A stretch of DNA of 64,000 nucleotides from Clostridium transplantifaecale. GTDB lineage: Bacteria > Bacillota > Clostridia > Lachnospirales > Lachnospiraceae. The stretch lies in contig NZ_UYZY01000007.1 of the NCBI RefSeq assembly GCF_900626075.1, forward strand, positions 62,001 to 126,000, in the 5' to 3' direction. The notes under the pieces were generated by a model. That model was given only the letters and a program-made list of their open reading frames with translations. It was not told where the DNA came from and did no database searches. The position numbers and the translations under genes were made by a program. Shown in pieces: positions 53,680 to 62,207 of this stretch. Position 1 is the first letter of the stretch. The number at the start of each line of letters is the position of its first letter.

Positions 53680-53708
53680 ATACTACCGAGATATGGAGGA
53701 AAAGTCAA
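53680..53708 (-). promoter_or_regulatory. Promoter of the HPr-like gene
   Basis: On the minus strand TTGACT (53708-53703) and TAGTAT (53685-53680) are 17 bp apart, 60 bp before the start codon. Confidence 0.75.
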
Positions 53709-53764
53709 GAGAGAGATTGTATGAAATCAGGTGCTTTGCCGTTTCTGTGCATCACGCAGCATGT

Positions 53765-53789
53765 TACTGTGCACAGGCAGTATTCCGCG
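53765..53789 (+). repeat. Dispersed 25-bp repeat, copy B
   Basis: Contains ACAGGCAGTATTCCGCG. It lies in the 190-bp gap between the HPr-like promoter and mtaB, where nothing else is apparent. Confidence 0.6.
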
Positions 53790-53901
53790 AAGCGTATGAT
53801 TGTTCACGCCGGATTGTATTCCACGGGCCGGTCTGCTAGGTACAGAGCGGCTGATTACAGTTTAGTCCGTCCGGTCAAATTTTAGTTTAAGGAGAATGAC
53901 A

Positions 53902-55221
53902 ATGAAAAAAGCAGCACTGCACAATCTGGGATGCAAGGTAAATGCCTATGAGACAGAAGCCATGCAGCAGCTCCTGGAAGATGCCGGCTATGAGATCGTG
54001 CCCTTTAAGGAAGGGGCCGACGTATATATTATCAACACTTGTTCCGTAACAAATGTGGCGGACAAAAAATCGAGGCAAATGCTGCACCGCGCCAAGAAGA
54101 TGAATCCGGAATCCGTTGTTGTGGCTGTGGGCTGTTATGTCCAGGCTGCGAAGGATGATTTGGAAAAAGACAGCGCAGTGGATTTAATAATTGGAAATAA
54201 TAAGAAAAAAGATTTGGTGGAGCTTTTGGAACGGTATTTCGGCGACAGGGAAGAGCGTGAGGAAGTGATTGACATCGCCGCGTCCCATGAATACGAAGAA
54301 CTTCACGTTAAAAAAATTGCGGGCCACACAAGAGCCTTTATTAAGGTCCAGGACGGCTGCAACCAGTTCTGCAGCTATTGCATCATTCCTTACACAAGAG
54401 GACGGGTCAGAAGCCGTGCTGTGGAGGATGTGGTGAGGGAAGTCGAAGGTCTGGCGGCAGCGGGATATAAAGAGATTGTCTTGACGGGAATCCACCTGAG
54501 CTCCTATGGTGTCGATTTTGCCGGGGAGAAGAAGGAAAATCTGCTGGGGCTTATTCAGAAGCTTGATAAGATAGAGGGGATCGAGAGAATCCGCCTTGGT
54601 TCGCTGGAACCGCGCATTATAACGGAGGAATTCACTTCTGCCCTGGCATCCCTCAGAACGATCTGCCCCCATTTCCATCTTTCCCTTCAGAGCGGATGCA
54701 ATGCAACCCTGGCCAGAATGAACCGCCATTATACGGCGGAGGATTATTTGGAACGGTGCGGGATTCTCAGAAAACACTTCGACAATCCGGCTGTCACGAC
54801 GGATGTGATTGTCGGATTTCCGGGAGAGACGGAGGAAGAATTCGCCGCCACAAAAGAGTTTTTGGAGACCGTCCGGTTTTACGAGATGCACATTTTCAAG
54901 TATTCGAAGCGGGAGGGAACCAAGGCTGCCGTGATGGAAAATCAGGTGCCGGAGCCGGTGAAATCGGTCCGCAGTGAAATTCTTCTTACACTGGAGCGTC
55001 AAATGTCTGGGGCATACCGCGAATCATTCCTTGGAAAAGAGACAGAGGTGCTTCTGGAGGAGCCTGTTATCATAGAAGGCGATACTTATATGATGGGGCA
55101 TACCAGACAGTATGTAAAGGCAGCGGTGCCGTTCAGGGAAGGGCTTAAGAATGCCACGGTTAAGGGGATTTTGAAGGGGAAACTGACGGATGAGATTCTC
55201 CTTCTGGAAGAATTAAGGTGA
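53902..55221 (+). CDS. mtaB: tRNA t6A37 methylthiotransferase MtaB
   Basis: Radical SAM enzyme converting t6A37 to ms2t6A37 in tRNAs reading ANN codons; 439 residues from ATG 53902, which has AAGGAG seven bases upstream (ATG 53896 is too close). N-terminal UPF0004 domain with cluster cysteines in LGCKVNAYE, NTCSVTN and VGCYVQ, radical SAM cluster Cys-x3-Cys-x2-Cys in CNQFCSYC, and a C-terminal TRAM-like region (LLEEPVIIEGDTYMMGHT). It carries the LGCKVN form typical of MtaB rather than MiaB. Confidence 0.95.
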   Translation: MKKAALHNLGCKVNAYETEAMQQLLEDAGYEIVPFKEGADVYIINTCSVTNVADKKSRQMLHRAKKMNPESVVVAVGCYVQAAKDDLEKDSAVDLIIGNNKKKDLVELLERYFGDREEREEVIDIAASHEYEELHVKKIAGHTRAFIKVQDGCNQFCSYCIIPYTRGRVRSRAVEDVVREVEGLAAAGYKEIVLTGIHLSSYGVDFAGEKKENLLGLIQKLDKIEGIERIRLGSLEPRIITEEFTSALASLRTICPHFHLSLQSGCNATLARMNRHYTAEDYLERCGILRKHFDNPAVTTDVIVGFPGETEEEFAATKEFLETVRFYEMHIFKYSKREGTKAAVMENQVPEPVKSVRSEILLTLERQMSGAYRESFLGKETEVLLEEPVIIEGDTYMMGHTRQYVKAAVPFREGLKNATVKGILKGKLTDEILLLEELR

Positions 55222-55228
55222 CTGTTAA

Positions 55229-55253
55229 CGCGGGATATTACCTGTGAATAGTA
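55229..55253 (-). repeat. Dispersed 25-bp repeat, copy C
   Basis: Reverse orientation; reads CGCGGGATATTACCTG on the plus strand. It sits eight bases after the mtaB stop and directly before the mtaB terminator. Confidence 0.6.
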
Positions 55254-55257
55254 TTGG

Positions 55258-55299
55258 AAAGGCACAGCGGACTATTGTGAATGGTCTGCTGTGCCTTTT
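55258..55299 (+). terminator. Intrinsic terminator after mtaB
   Basis: AAAGGCACAGCGGAC pairs with GTCTGCTGTGCCTTT (one mismatch) around an 11-nt loop, followed by a short T-run. Confidence 0.88.
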
Positions 55300-55667
55300 G
55301 CATTATTTATAAATGTGGTAAAATGGAATGATAGGATATGAGAACGGATGAAGGAAAGATAGGTAAAAAACGACAGGTGAAAAATGATAGATGAAAAAGC
55401 GGTGGAAGAATATAACGGTAGAAGAAAAACGGCAGGGGAGAAAGAATAGATGAATAGGGAAGCGGGAATAGGGGGGATAAGGAAAAGAACTGGTGGCGTC
55501 CCACTACGCCGCAGTGCACAACTTCCATTCCGCTGCGCTGCATCTCAGTCGCGGGCATTCGCCCTATGAAAAAACAACCAAGCATAACTCCTTATGTGAG
55601 CAAGCTCCCAACAGAGTTATACTTGGCCGTTTTTTCGCACTGCTCAAAGCGGGCGCGAAAATTTCTC
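55300..55667. other. Long intergenic region with a second hairpin
   Basis: About 370 bp without a supported gene. The first part is purine-rich with many ATG/GAA repeats. Near the end, CCAAGCATAACTC and GAGTTATACTTGG (55579-55626 region) form a 13-bp stem with one mismatch, extended by AAAAAAC / GTTTTTT, giving a terminator-like fold. The sequence before it is GC-richer and Cys/Gly-free noise in all frames. Confidence 0.5.
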
Positions 55668-55696
55668 TTGCCGAATGGGGGTTTTTAATGTAGAAT
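55668..55696 (+). promoter_or_regulatory. Promoter of the ireB operon
   Basis: TTGCCG (55668-55673), 17-bp spacer, TAGAAT (55691-55696), 35 bp before the ireB ATG. Confidence 0.65.
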
Positions 55697-55730
55697 AGAT
55701 AAGAGTAGTTTAAAGGACGTGGATAAAATC

Positions 55731-55994
55731 ATGGGCGATATTAGTAATACACAATATTTTAAGGCAGTACAGGAAGAGAAGAAGCTGGAAGTTAGCCAGG
55801 TTCTGGAGCAGGTTTATGTTGCTTTGACTGAAAAGGGGTACAACCCTATTAATCAGATGGTCGGGTATATTATGTCTGGAGATCCGACCTATATTACCAG
55901 CCATAAGAGCGCCAGGAGCCTGATTATGAAGGTTGAGCGTGATGAGATTCTGGAAGAACTGATGAAGGTTTACGTGGAGACAAAACTTAAATAG
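55731..55994 (+). CDS. ireB: IreB family regulatory phosphoprotein
   Basis: An 87-residue protein with the strongly conserved YNPINQMVGYIMSGDPTYIT and SHKSARSL core. In Enterococcus faecalis IreB is phosphorylated by the PASTA kinase IreK and negatively controls cephalosporin resistance; the family is also known as UPF0297. ATG 55731 fits the family start; GTG 55719 is the alternative. It opens the conserved ireB-ruvX-DUF1292 order. Confidence 0.93.
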   Translation: MGDISNTQYFKAVQEEKKLEVSQVLEQVYVALTEKGYNPINQMVGYIMSGDPTYITSHKSARSLIMKVERDEILEELMKVYVETKLK

Positions 55995-56144
55995 TCCGGG
56001 CTGGCCCCGGGGATTGGTTTTGTGGGACGGCTTTTGGCCGTTTTCTTTTGTTCTGTATGATTACGGAACAGATAACAGCGTAAGATAGGAAAGGCAGGAC
56101 GGTTGGCGATATGCCAGCTTGTTTTGTTATGGGTAAAACAGCTT

Positions 56145-56615
56145 ATGAGAGTGATGGGACTTGACTTTGGGTCCAAGACGACGGGGGTGGCGGTCAGCGA
56201 TCTGCTGGGTTTCACGGCCCAGGGCGTTGAGACGATTACCCGCAAGGACGAGAATAAACTGCGCCAGACGTGCGCGCGGATAGAAGAATTGATTGGGGAA
56301 TACCAGATTGAAACGATAGTTTTAGGGTATCCTAAGAATATGAATAATACATCGGGAGAGCGCGTGGAGAAGACTCTTGCATTTAAAGAAATGCTGGAGC
56401 GCCGCACCGGTCTGCCTGTGATTTTATGGGACGAGCGTTTGACTACGACTGCTGCAGAGCAGATTTTAATAGAAAGCGGAGTGCGCCGCGAGAACAGGAA
56501 AGCAGTGATTGATAAAGTTGCGGCTTCCCTTATTTTGCAGGGCTATCTGGATTCACTGGCTATCAGTAAGGAAAATATGGCAAATACACAGCCGATGGAA
56601 CAGTCGGAGGAATAG
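56145..56615 (+). CDS. ruvX: RuvX/YqgF, putative Holliday-junction resolvase / pre-16S rRNA nuclease
   Basis: A 156-residue RNase H-fold protein: MRVMGLDFGSKTTGVAVSD opens with the first catalytic Asp, ETIVLGYP and LWDERLTT follow, and the C terminus carries DKVAASLILQ with the last acidic residue. I chose ATG 56145 because it gives the standard family N terminus; the frame is open to 56103 but without a better ribosome site. YqgF-family proteins process the 5' end of 16S rRNA in E. coli. Confidence 0.92.
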   Translation: MRVMGLDFGSKTTGVAVSDLLGFTAQGVETITRKDENKLRQTCARIEELIGEYQIETIVLGYPKNMNNTSGERVEKTLAFKEMLERRTGLPVILWDERLTTTAAEQILIESGVRRENRKAVIDKVAASLILQGYLDSLAISKENMANTQPMEQSEE

Positions 56616-56673
56616 TGCCGCAGAAGGCAACGGTGCGCCGGGATAATTCTGCAGGCAGGAAAGGAAAATCAGA

Positions 56674-56970
56674 ATGGATACATTTGACAAAATTATGGAA
56701 AACAGCGACGATATGATTACGCTCCAGACTGAGGATGGAGAATCAATCAGTTTTTATGTACTGGAAGAGACTAAGATGAATGGGGAGACCTATCTTTTAG
56801 TGACCGATTCAAAAGAGGAAGACGGCGACTGCTATCTTTTAAGAGATAAATCAAAACCGGAAGACCCGGAAGCATCTTATGAATTTGTGGACGATGACGG
56901 AGAACTTGATTACATGTCCAAAATTTTTGAGGAGCTTATGAGCGACCTGGGAGTAGAGATCGAAAAATAA
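56674..56970 (+). CDS. DUF1292 domain protein
   Basis: A 98-residue very acidic protein (DITLQTEDGESISFYVLEE pattern, then YLLVTDSKEEDGDCYLLRD), the typical DUF1292/YrzB family member between ruvX and later genes in Firmicutes. Function unknown. The next frame starts right after its stop. Confidence 0.9.
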   Translation: MDTFDKIMENSDDMITLQTEDGESISFYVLEETKMNGETYLLVTDSKEEDGDCYLLRDKSKPEDPEASYEFVDDDGELDYMSKIFEELMSDLGVEIEK

Positions 56971-57009
56971 ATGAAAAATGAAAATAAAAGACACACGGAG
57001 GTGCAATCT

Positions 57010-58677
57010 TTGAAACAGGATATTAAACAAAATAAGGTAAAGATCATTCCGCTCGGAGGACTGGAACAGATCGGCATGAACATGACTGCCTTTGAATATG
57101 AAGACAGTATTATTGTCGTGGACTGCGGTCTGGCATTCCCAAGCGACGACATGCTGGGAATCGATTTGGTTATCCCGGACGTAACATATTTAAAGAACAA
57201 TATCAGCAAGGTGAAGGGCTTTGTTATCACGCACGGCCATGAGGATCATATCGGCGCGCTGCCGTACGTACTGAAAGACGTACCGGCTCCCGTATATGGA
57301 ACAAAGCTGACAATCGGACTGATTGACAATAAATTAAAAGAACACAACATGACGAAGTCCATCAAACGCAAGGTGGTAAAACACGGCCAGTCCATCAACC
57401 TGGGCTGCTTCAGAATCGAATTCGTTAAGACGAACCACAGCATTGCAGATGCATCGGCTCTTGCAATTTTCACACCGGCCGGAATCATTCTTCACACTGG
57501 TGACTTCAAGATCGACTATACGCCTGTATTCGGTGAGCCGGCTGACCTGCAGCGTTTTGCGGAACTTGGCAAGAAAGGCGTTCTGGCGCTTATGTGCGAC
57601 AGTACCAATGCTATCAGACCGGGATTCACCATGTCGGAGAGAACGGTTGGAAAAACCTTTGATTCCATTTTTGCAGAACATAAGAATAACAGGATTCTCG
57701 TCGCAACTTTTGCATCCAATGTAGACCGCGTTCAGCAGATTATCAACTCGGCCTATAAGTATGGAAGAAAAGTAGTGGTGGAAGGCCGAAGCATGGTCAA
57801 TGTAATCGGCACGGCCAGCGAACTGGGATATATCAATATTCCGGAGGGAACGCTGATCGATATTGAACACCTGAAAAATTACAAGAAGGAGGATACGGTC
57901 CTGATTACAACGGGAAGCCAGGGAGAATCCATGGCCGCCCTTTCCAGAATGGCCGCCAGTCTTCATAAAAAAGTATCCATTATGCCGGGAGATGTGGTAA
58001 TATTAAGTTCAACACCAATTCCAGGAAATGAAAAGGCAGTTTCCAAGGTAATCAACGAGCTTTCCATGAAGGGAGCCGAGGTTATTTTCCAGGATACCCA
58101 TGTTTCCGGACATGCCTGCCAGGAAGAAATTAAACTGATGTATTCCCTGATCCGCCCCAAATATGCGATTCCTGTGCACGGCGAGTACCGTCATCTGATG
58201 GCTCAGAAGGGCCTGGCGGAGTCCATGGGTATTCCGAAGGAGAATGTCATCATCATGTCGTCCGGCGATGTGGTGGAGATTGGGGACGAGGGCTACAAAA
58301 TCGAAGATCACGTTCAGGCGGGAGGAATCCTTGTGGACGGACTCGGTATCGGCGATGTGGGTAATATCGTCCTGCGCGACCGTCAGAACCTGGCACAGAA
58401 CGGTATCATTATCGTAGTGCTGACACTTGAAAAATACAGCAACCAGCTCATGGCCGGCCCTGACATCGTATCGAGAGGTTTTGTATACGTCAGAGAGTCG
58501 GAGGATCTGATGGATGAAGCCCAGAAGATCGTGGATGCAGCCGTACAGGACTGCCTGAAACGCCACGTGAGCGACTGGGGTAAGATTAAAAATATTATCA
58601 GAGACAGCTTAAGCGACTTCCTCTGGAAGAAGATGAAGAGAAATCCGATGATCCTTCCGATTATCATGGAAGTGTAA
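57010..58677 (+). CDS. rnjA: Ribonuclease J
   Basis: Endo- and 5'-3' exoribonuclease central to mRNA decay and rRNA maturation in Firmicutes. Metallo-beta-lactamase domain with THGHEDHIG, GDFKIDY and the beta-CASP region, ending with the C-terminal domain (555 residues). I favour TTG 57010, where CGGAGGTG sits eight bases upstream; the ATG at 56971, directly after the DUF1292 stop, would add 13 residues without a good site. Only one J-type gene is seen in this window, so whether it is J1 or J2 cannot be said. Confidence 0.93.
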   Translation: MKQDIKQNKVKIIPLGGLEQIGMNMTAFEYEDSIIVVDCGLAFPSDDMLGIDLVIPDVTYLKNNISKVKGFVITHGHEDHIGALPYVLKDVPAPVYGTKLTIGLIDNKLKEHNMTKSIKRKVVKHGQSINLGCFRIEFVKTNHSIADASALAIFTPAGIILHTGDFKIDYTPVFGEPADLQRFAELGKKGVLALMCDSTNAIRPGFTMSERTVGKTFDSIFAEHKNNRILVATFASNVDRVQQIINSAYKYGRKVVVEGRSMVNVIGTASELGYINIPEGTLIDIEHLKNYKKEDTVLITTGSQGESMAALSRMAASLHKKVSIMPGDVVILSSTPIPGNEKAVSKVINELSMKGAEVIFQDTHVSGHACQEEIKLMYSLIRPKYAIPVHGEYRHLMAQKGLAESMGIPKENVIIMSSGDVVEIGDEGYKIEDHVQAGGILVDGLGIGDVGNIVLRDRQNLAQNGIIIVVLTLEKYSNQLMAGPDIVSRGFVYVRESEDLMDEAQKIVDAAVQDCLKRHVSDWGKIKNIIRDSLSDFLWKKMKRNPMILPIIMEV

Positions 58678-58755
58678 TACCGGTAGAGGATAGAAGCGCC
58701 GGGACCGGCCTGGAATGCAGGCCGGAATCCGGCGGATAGACAGGAGTGACCGCGT

Positions 58756-59388
58756 ATGAGCCGGACAACAAGAGAAATTAACAGGATAACCACGACAATT
58801 ATCAGCATGTCAATCAGGCTGCTGTTCTATGCTCTTGTATTTTTCCTGCTTTATGAAGGCATCACCAGAGGGTACAGTATCGGGCATGAGATTTTTTCTC
58901 CCACGGCTGTGGCCGAGGCGCCGGGTAAAGATATGGAGATTACGGTAAAAAAGGGCGAGTCCGTGTCGGCTGTGGCCGGAGAACTGGAAAAGAGCGGACT
59001 GGTTAAGAATAAGCTGATTTTTGTTATCCAGGCTAAATTTTATGATTACGAAGTATATCCGGGGACTTACACGCTCAATACGTCAATGACATCAAAAGAT
59101 ATGTTGAAACTGATCGATGAGAGTGGAATTGAGATCGAAAAAGCGAAAGCCAAAGAAAGCAGCGCCGAAACCGCTTCGTCTTCAAGCACTGAGGCGGAGA
59201 GCGGCAGCCAGGACACGCAAAGCCAGGAAAGCGGCGGTGCGGGTGAGGGAACTGCAGCGGCCGGCGTAAGCGCCGCGAATGAAAACGGCGGCAGCGCGGT
59301 TGGCGGCGAAGTGAATAACGGCAGCGCGGCCGACGGCCTTCCGGCCGGCGACGTAGCCGATGAAGATGGAGCTTATGAGTCATGGTAG
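58756..59388 (+). CDS. MltG-like membrane protein without the catalytic domain
   Basis: A 210-residue protein with an N-terminal membrane segment (about 18-40) and a LysM-like subdomain (about 60-125; ITVKKGESVSAVAGELEKSG, VYPGTYTLNTSMTSKDML) as in the endolytic transglycosylase MltG. Full-size MltG has about 350 residues and a YceG catalytic core with a Glu; here the chain instead ends in a Ser/Glu/Gly/Ala-rich tail of about 80 residues. It sits where mltG (yrrL) lies in the Bacillus gene order. The stop overlaps the trmR start. It may bind glycan without cutting it. Confidence 0.82.
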   Translation: MSRTTREINRITTTIISMSIRLLFYALVFFLLYEGITRGYSIGHEIFSPTAVAEAPGKDMEITVKKGESVSAVAGELEKSGLVKNKLIFVIQAKFYDYEVYPGTYTLNTSMTSKDMLKLIDESGIEIEKAKAKESSAETASSSSTEAESGSQDTQSQESGGAGEGTAAAGVSAANENGGSAVGGEVNNGSAADGLPAGDVADEDGAYESW

Positions 59389-60023
59389 TAAATGAGAGAA
59401 TAACATCATATATCAATTCTCTGGATACGGGAAACGGCAGTCTCTGTGATGAAATAGAAGAGGAGGCTGTTTCTTCTTATGTCCCGATTATCAGAAAAGA
59501 GACGTCGGCTCTGTTAAAGACCCTTGTGGCAATGAAACAGCCAAAGGAAATTCTGGAGGTGGGCACCGCAGTGGGTTATTCCGCTCTGCTGATGAGCCGT
59601 GCGATGCCAAAAGACTGCCACATTACAACAATTGAAAAATACGAAAAACGTATTCCTATAGCGAAAGACAATTTTAAAAGGGCAGGGGAAGAAGGGCGGA
59701 TCACCTTATTGGAAGGTGATGCAGAAGAAATTCTGAGCGCGCTTTCCGGCCCTTATGATTTTATATTCATGGATGCGGCCAAAGGGCAGTATATGCACTG
59801 GCTGCCCGTTATCCTGAAACTGCTTCCCAAGGGGGGCGTTCTGGTATCCGACAATGTGCTCCAGGACGGCGATATCATCGAATCCCGGTATGCGGTGGAG
59901 CGCAGGAACAGGACTATCCATGCGAGGATGAGGGAATATCTTTATACGCTCACCCATATGGAAGAATTTGAGACATCGATTGTCCCGATAGGGGACGGAG
60001 TCACAATCAGCGTAAAGAAATGA
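59382..60023 (+). CDS. trmR: tRNA 5-hydroxyuridine methyltransferase TrmR (O-methyltransferase family 3)
   Basis: A 213-residue SAM-dependent O-methyltransferase with EVGTAVGYSALLMS (motif I), EGDAEEIL and FIFMDAAKGQY (metal-binding Asp). In Bacillus subtilis TrmR (YrrM) converts ho5U34 to mo5U34 in tRNAs, together with the U32 proteins encoded next to it. The same neighbour follows here. Family 3 also contains catechol methyltransferases; the gene order decides. Confidence 0.88.
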   Translation: MVVNERITSYINSLDTGNGSLCDEIEEEAVSSYVPIIRKETSALLKTLVAMKQPKEILEVGTAVGYSALLMSRAMPKDCHITTIEKYEKRIPIAKDNFKRAGEEGRITLLEGDAEEILSALSGPYDFIFMDAAKGQYMHWLPVILKLLPKGGVLVSDNVLQDGDIIESRYAVERRNRTIHARMREYLYTLTHMEEFETSIVPIGDGVTISVKK

Positions 60024-60034
60024 GGACCTGGAAT

Positions 60035-61261
60035 ATGAGAAAACTGGAGCTTTTGATTCCGGCGGGAAGTCTGGATGGGTTAAAGACTGCGGTAATTTAC
60101 GGAGCCGATGCCGTCTATCTCGGCGGAGAGGCGTTCGGCCTGCGGGCCAAGGCCAAGAATTTTACCAATGAAGAGATTAAAGAGGGAATTGCCTTTGCAC
60201 ACGGGAGAGGTGTCAAAGTTTATATAACAGCCAACATCCTGGCGCACAATGAAGATCTGCCGGGAGTGGAGCGCTATTTTGAGGAGCTGAAGGAGATAAA
60301 GCCGGATGCGCTGATTATCTCGGATCCCGGCGTATTTGCCATTGCAAAGAGGGTCCTTCCCGATATGGAGATTCATATCAGCACCCAGGCCAATAATACC
60401 AACTATGGAACCTACCTGTTCTGGTACGGCCTGGGGGCAAAGAGAGTCGTTACCGCCCGGGAGCTGTCTCTGAAAGAGATACGGGAAATCAGGGATAAGA
60501 TTCCGGAGGATATGGAGATAGAAAGCTTCATGCACGGGGCAATGTGTATTTCCTACTCGGGCCGCTGCCTGCTGAGCAATTATTTTGTAGGCAGGGATGC
60601 CAACCAGGGCGCCTGCACCCATCCGTGCCGCTGGAAATATTCGGTGGTGGAGGAGACGAGACCGGGAGAATACATGCCCGTATACGAAAATGAGCGAGGA
60701 ACCTATATTTTCAATTCCAAGGATCTGTGCATGATTGAGCACATTCCGGAGATGATCGAGGCGGGAATCGACAGCTTTAAGATAGAAGGCAGGATGAAGA
60801 CAGCACTCTATGTAGCCACGGTAGCCAGGACTTACAGAAAAGCGATCGATGATTATCTGAAGAGCCCGGAGCTTTACAGGGAGAATATGGAGTGGTATAA
60901 AGCGGAAATCGGGAAATGCACGTACAGGGAATTCACAACAGGTTTCTATTTTAATAAGCCGGATGCCACCACACAGATTTACGACAGCAACACTTATGTG
61001 AAGAATTATACGTATCTCGGCACGGTGGAGGAAGTCAGGGAGGACGGCCTAATCCGGATCGAACAGAAAAACAAGTTTTCCGTGGGCGAGACAGTGGAGA
61101 TTATGAAACCGGACGGCAGGAATCTGGAAATTCAGGTTGCGGCCATTTACGATGAGGAAGGAAATCAGATGGAAAGTGCGCCCCATCCCAAACAGATTCT
61201 TTATGTGGATCTGGGAGGAAATGCGGAGTACTATGATATTATCCGCAGAAGCGAGATGTAA
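60035..61261 (+). CDS. U32 family protein (probable tRNA hydroxylase TrhP)
   Basis: A 408-residue U32 protein from ATG 60035 (TGAGGACC upstream; the ATGA-overlap start at 60020 is the alternative). The N-terminal LLIPAGSLDGLKTAVIYGADAVY is a family hallmark, and ESFMHGAMCISYSGRCLLS is the U32 signature with its cysteines. TrhP is annotated as a peptidase but acts in ho5U34 formation in tRNA, which fits the adjacent trmR. Bacillus has two copies (yrrN, yrrO); only one is present here. Confidence 0.88.
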   Translation: MRKLELLIPAGSLDGLKTAVIYGADAVYLGGEAFGLRAKAKNFTNEEIKEGIAFAHGRGVKVYITANILAHNEDLPGVERYFEELKEIKPDALIISDPGVFAIAKRVLPDMEIHISTQANNTNYGTYLFWYGLGAKRVVTARELSLKEIREIRDKIPEDMEIESFMHGAMCISYSGRCLLSNYFVGRDANQGACTHPCRWKYSVVEETRPGEYMPVYENERGTYIFNSKDLCMIEHIPEMIEAGIDSFKIEGRMKTALYVATVARTYRKAIDDYLKSPELYRENMEWYKAEIGKCTYREFTTGFYFNKPDATTQIYDSNTYVKNYTYLGTVEEVREDGLIRIEQKNKFSVGETVEIMKPDGRNLEIQVAAIYDEEGNQMESAPHPKQILYVDLGGNAEYYDIIRRSEM

Positions 61262-61312
61262 CGCTGCAGATACTGTTTACATTGGAGGTTTACCCTACAA
61301 AGGAGGAAATCA

Positions 61313-62122
61313 ATGACCTGGATCTTGGAAGGCGCGGCCGTTTTATGTCTGCTTTACTATGGGATTATCGCACTGTATTCTGGGCTGTCCACTTCGTTTG
61401 CACTGTTCTGGCCGTCGATGGCCGTTGTTTTTGCGCTGCTTGCGGCGGGGCTTCATTACTATAATAAGCATCCTCAGTCGGTTCCCCACTGGCTGCCGGT
61501 GTCGGTAGCCACATTTTGTACGGCCTGCGCCGTCATCTTTGTGGCGGTGGAGCTGATGATTGGATGGAGCGCTATTGCATCCAGCCGGCGGGCCGCCGAG
61601 TACGTGATTGTGCTGGGAGCCAAGGTGAGGGGCAGTGAGGTGAGCAATTCCCTGAAGAAAAGGCTGGACAGGGCGCTTAATTATGCGGAGAATAATCCGA
61701 ATACCGTACTGGTGCTTTCGGGCGGGCAGGGAGCGGGCGAAGATATCAGTGAGGCCAGAGCCATGTATGATTATCTTCTGTACAACGGCATTCCCGAATC
61801 CCAGCTTCTGCTGGAAGAGCAGTCAGTCAACACGGTGCAGAACATTGTTTACAGTAAAAAGGTAATTGATTACCAGGAAAAATATAAGGCCATGGCTGCG
61901 AAAGAAAGCCTGATGGGCAGCTACAGGGAGCGGTCCGACTCCGTGAAGATTGCGGTTCTGACCAGCAATTACCATGTTTTCAGGGCCAAATCCATTGCGA
62001 AAAAACAGGAAATCTACAATGTTTCTGGGATTGCAGCCCCGGGAGATCCTGTTTTAGCCATACATATGTGGGTAAGAGAAGGTTTTGCTGTACTGAAAGA
62101 CAAATTTATGGGTAAAATGTAA
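61313..62122 (+). CDS. YdcF/SanA-like DUF218 membrane protein
   Basis: A 269-residue protein with three N-terminal membrane segments (about 5-85) and a DUF218 domain with VIVLGAKVRG, LSGGQGAGEDISEA, EEQSVNTVQN and LTSNYHVFRA. The family is linked to cell-envelope barrier function (SanA) but the reaction is unknown. AAAGGAGG precedes the ATG. The gene is 51 bp after U32 and probably ends that operon. Confidence 0.9.
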   Translation: MTWILEGAAVLCLLYYGIIALYSGLSTSFALFWPSMAVVFALLAAGLHYYNKHPQSVPHWLPVSVATFCTACAVIFVAVELMIGWSAIASSRRAAEYVIVLGAKVRGSEVSNSLKKRLDRALNYAENNPNTVLVLSGGQGAGEDISEARAMYDYLLYNGIPESQLLLEEQSVNTVQNIVYSKKVIDYQEKYKAMAAKESLMGSYRERSDSVKIAVLTSNYHVFRAKSIAKKQEIYNVSGIAAPGDPVLAIHMWVREGFAVLKDKFMGKM

Positions 62123-62207
62123 GAAAGGAATGTATTGCCGTTTATAGACTGAGAAAAGGCAAACGCCGCAGACAGCGATACGAACAATCAGGAAAAGGAT
62201 GATGAGA

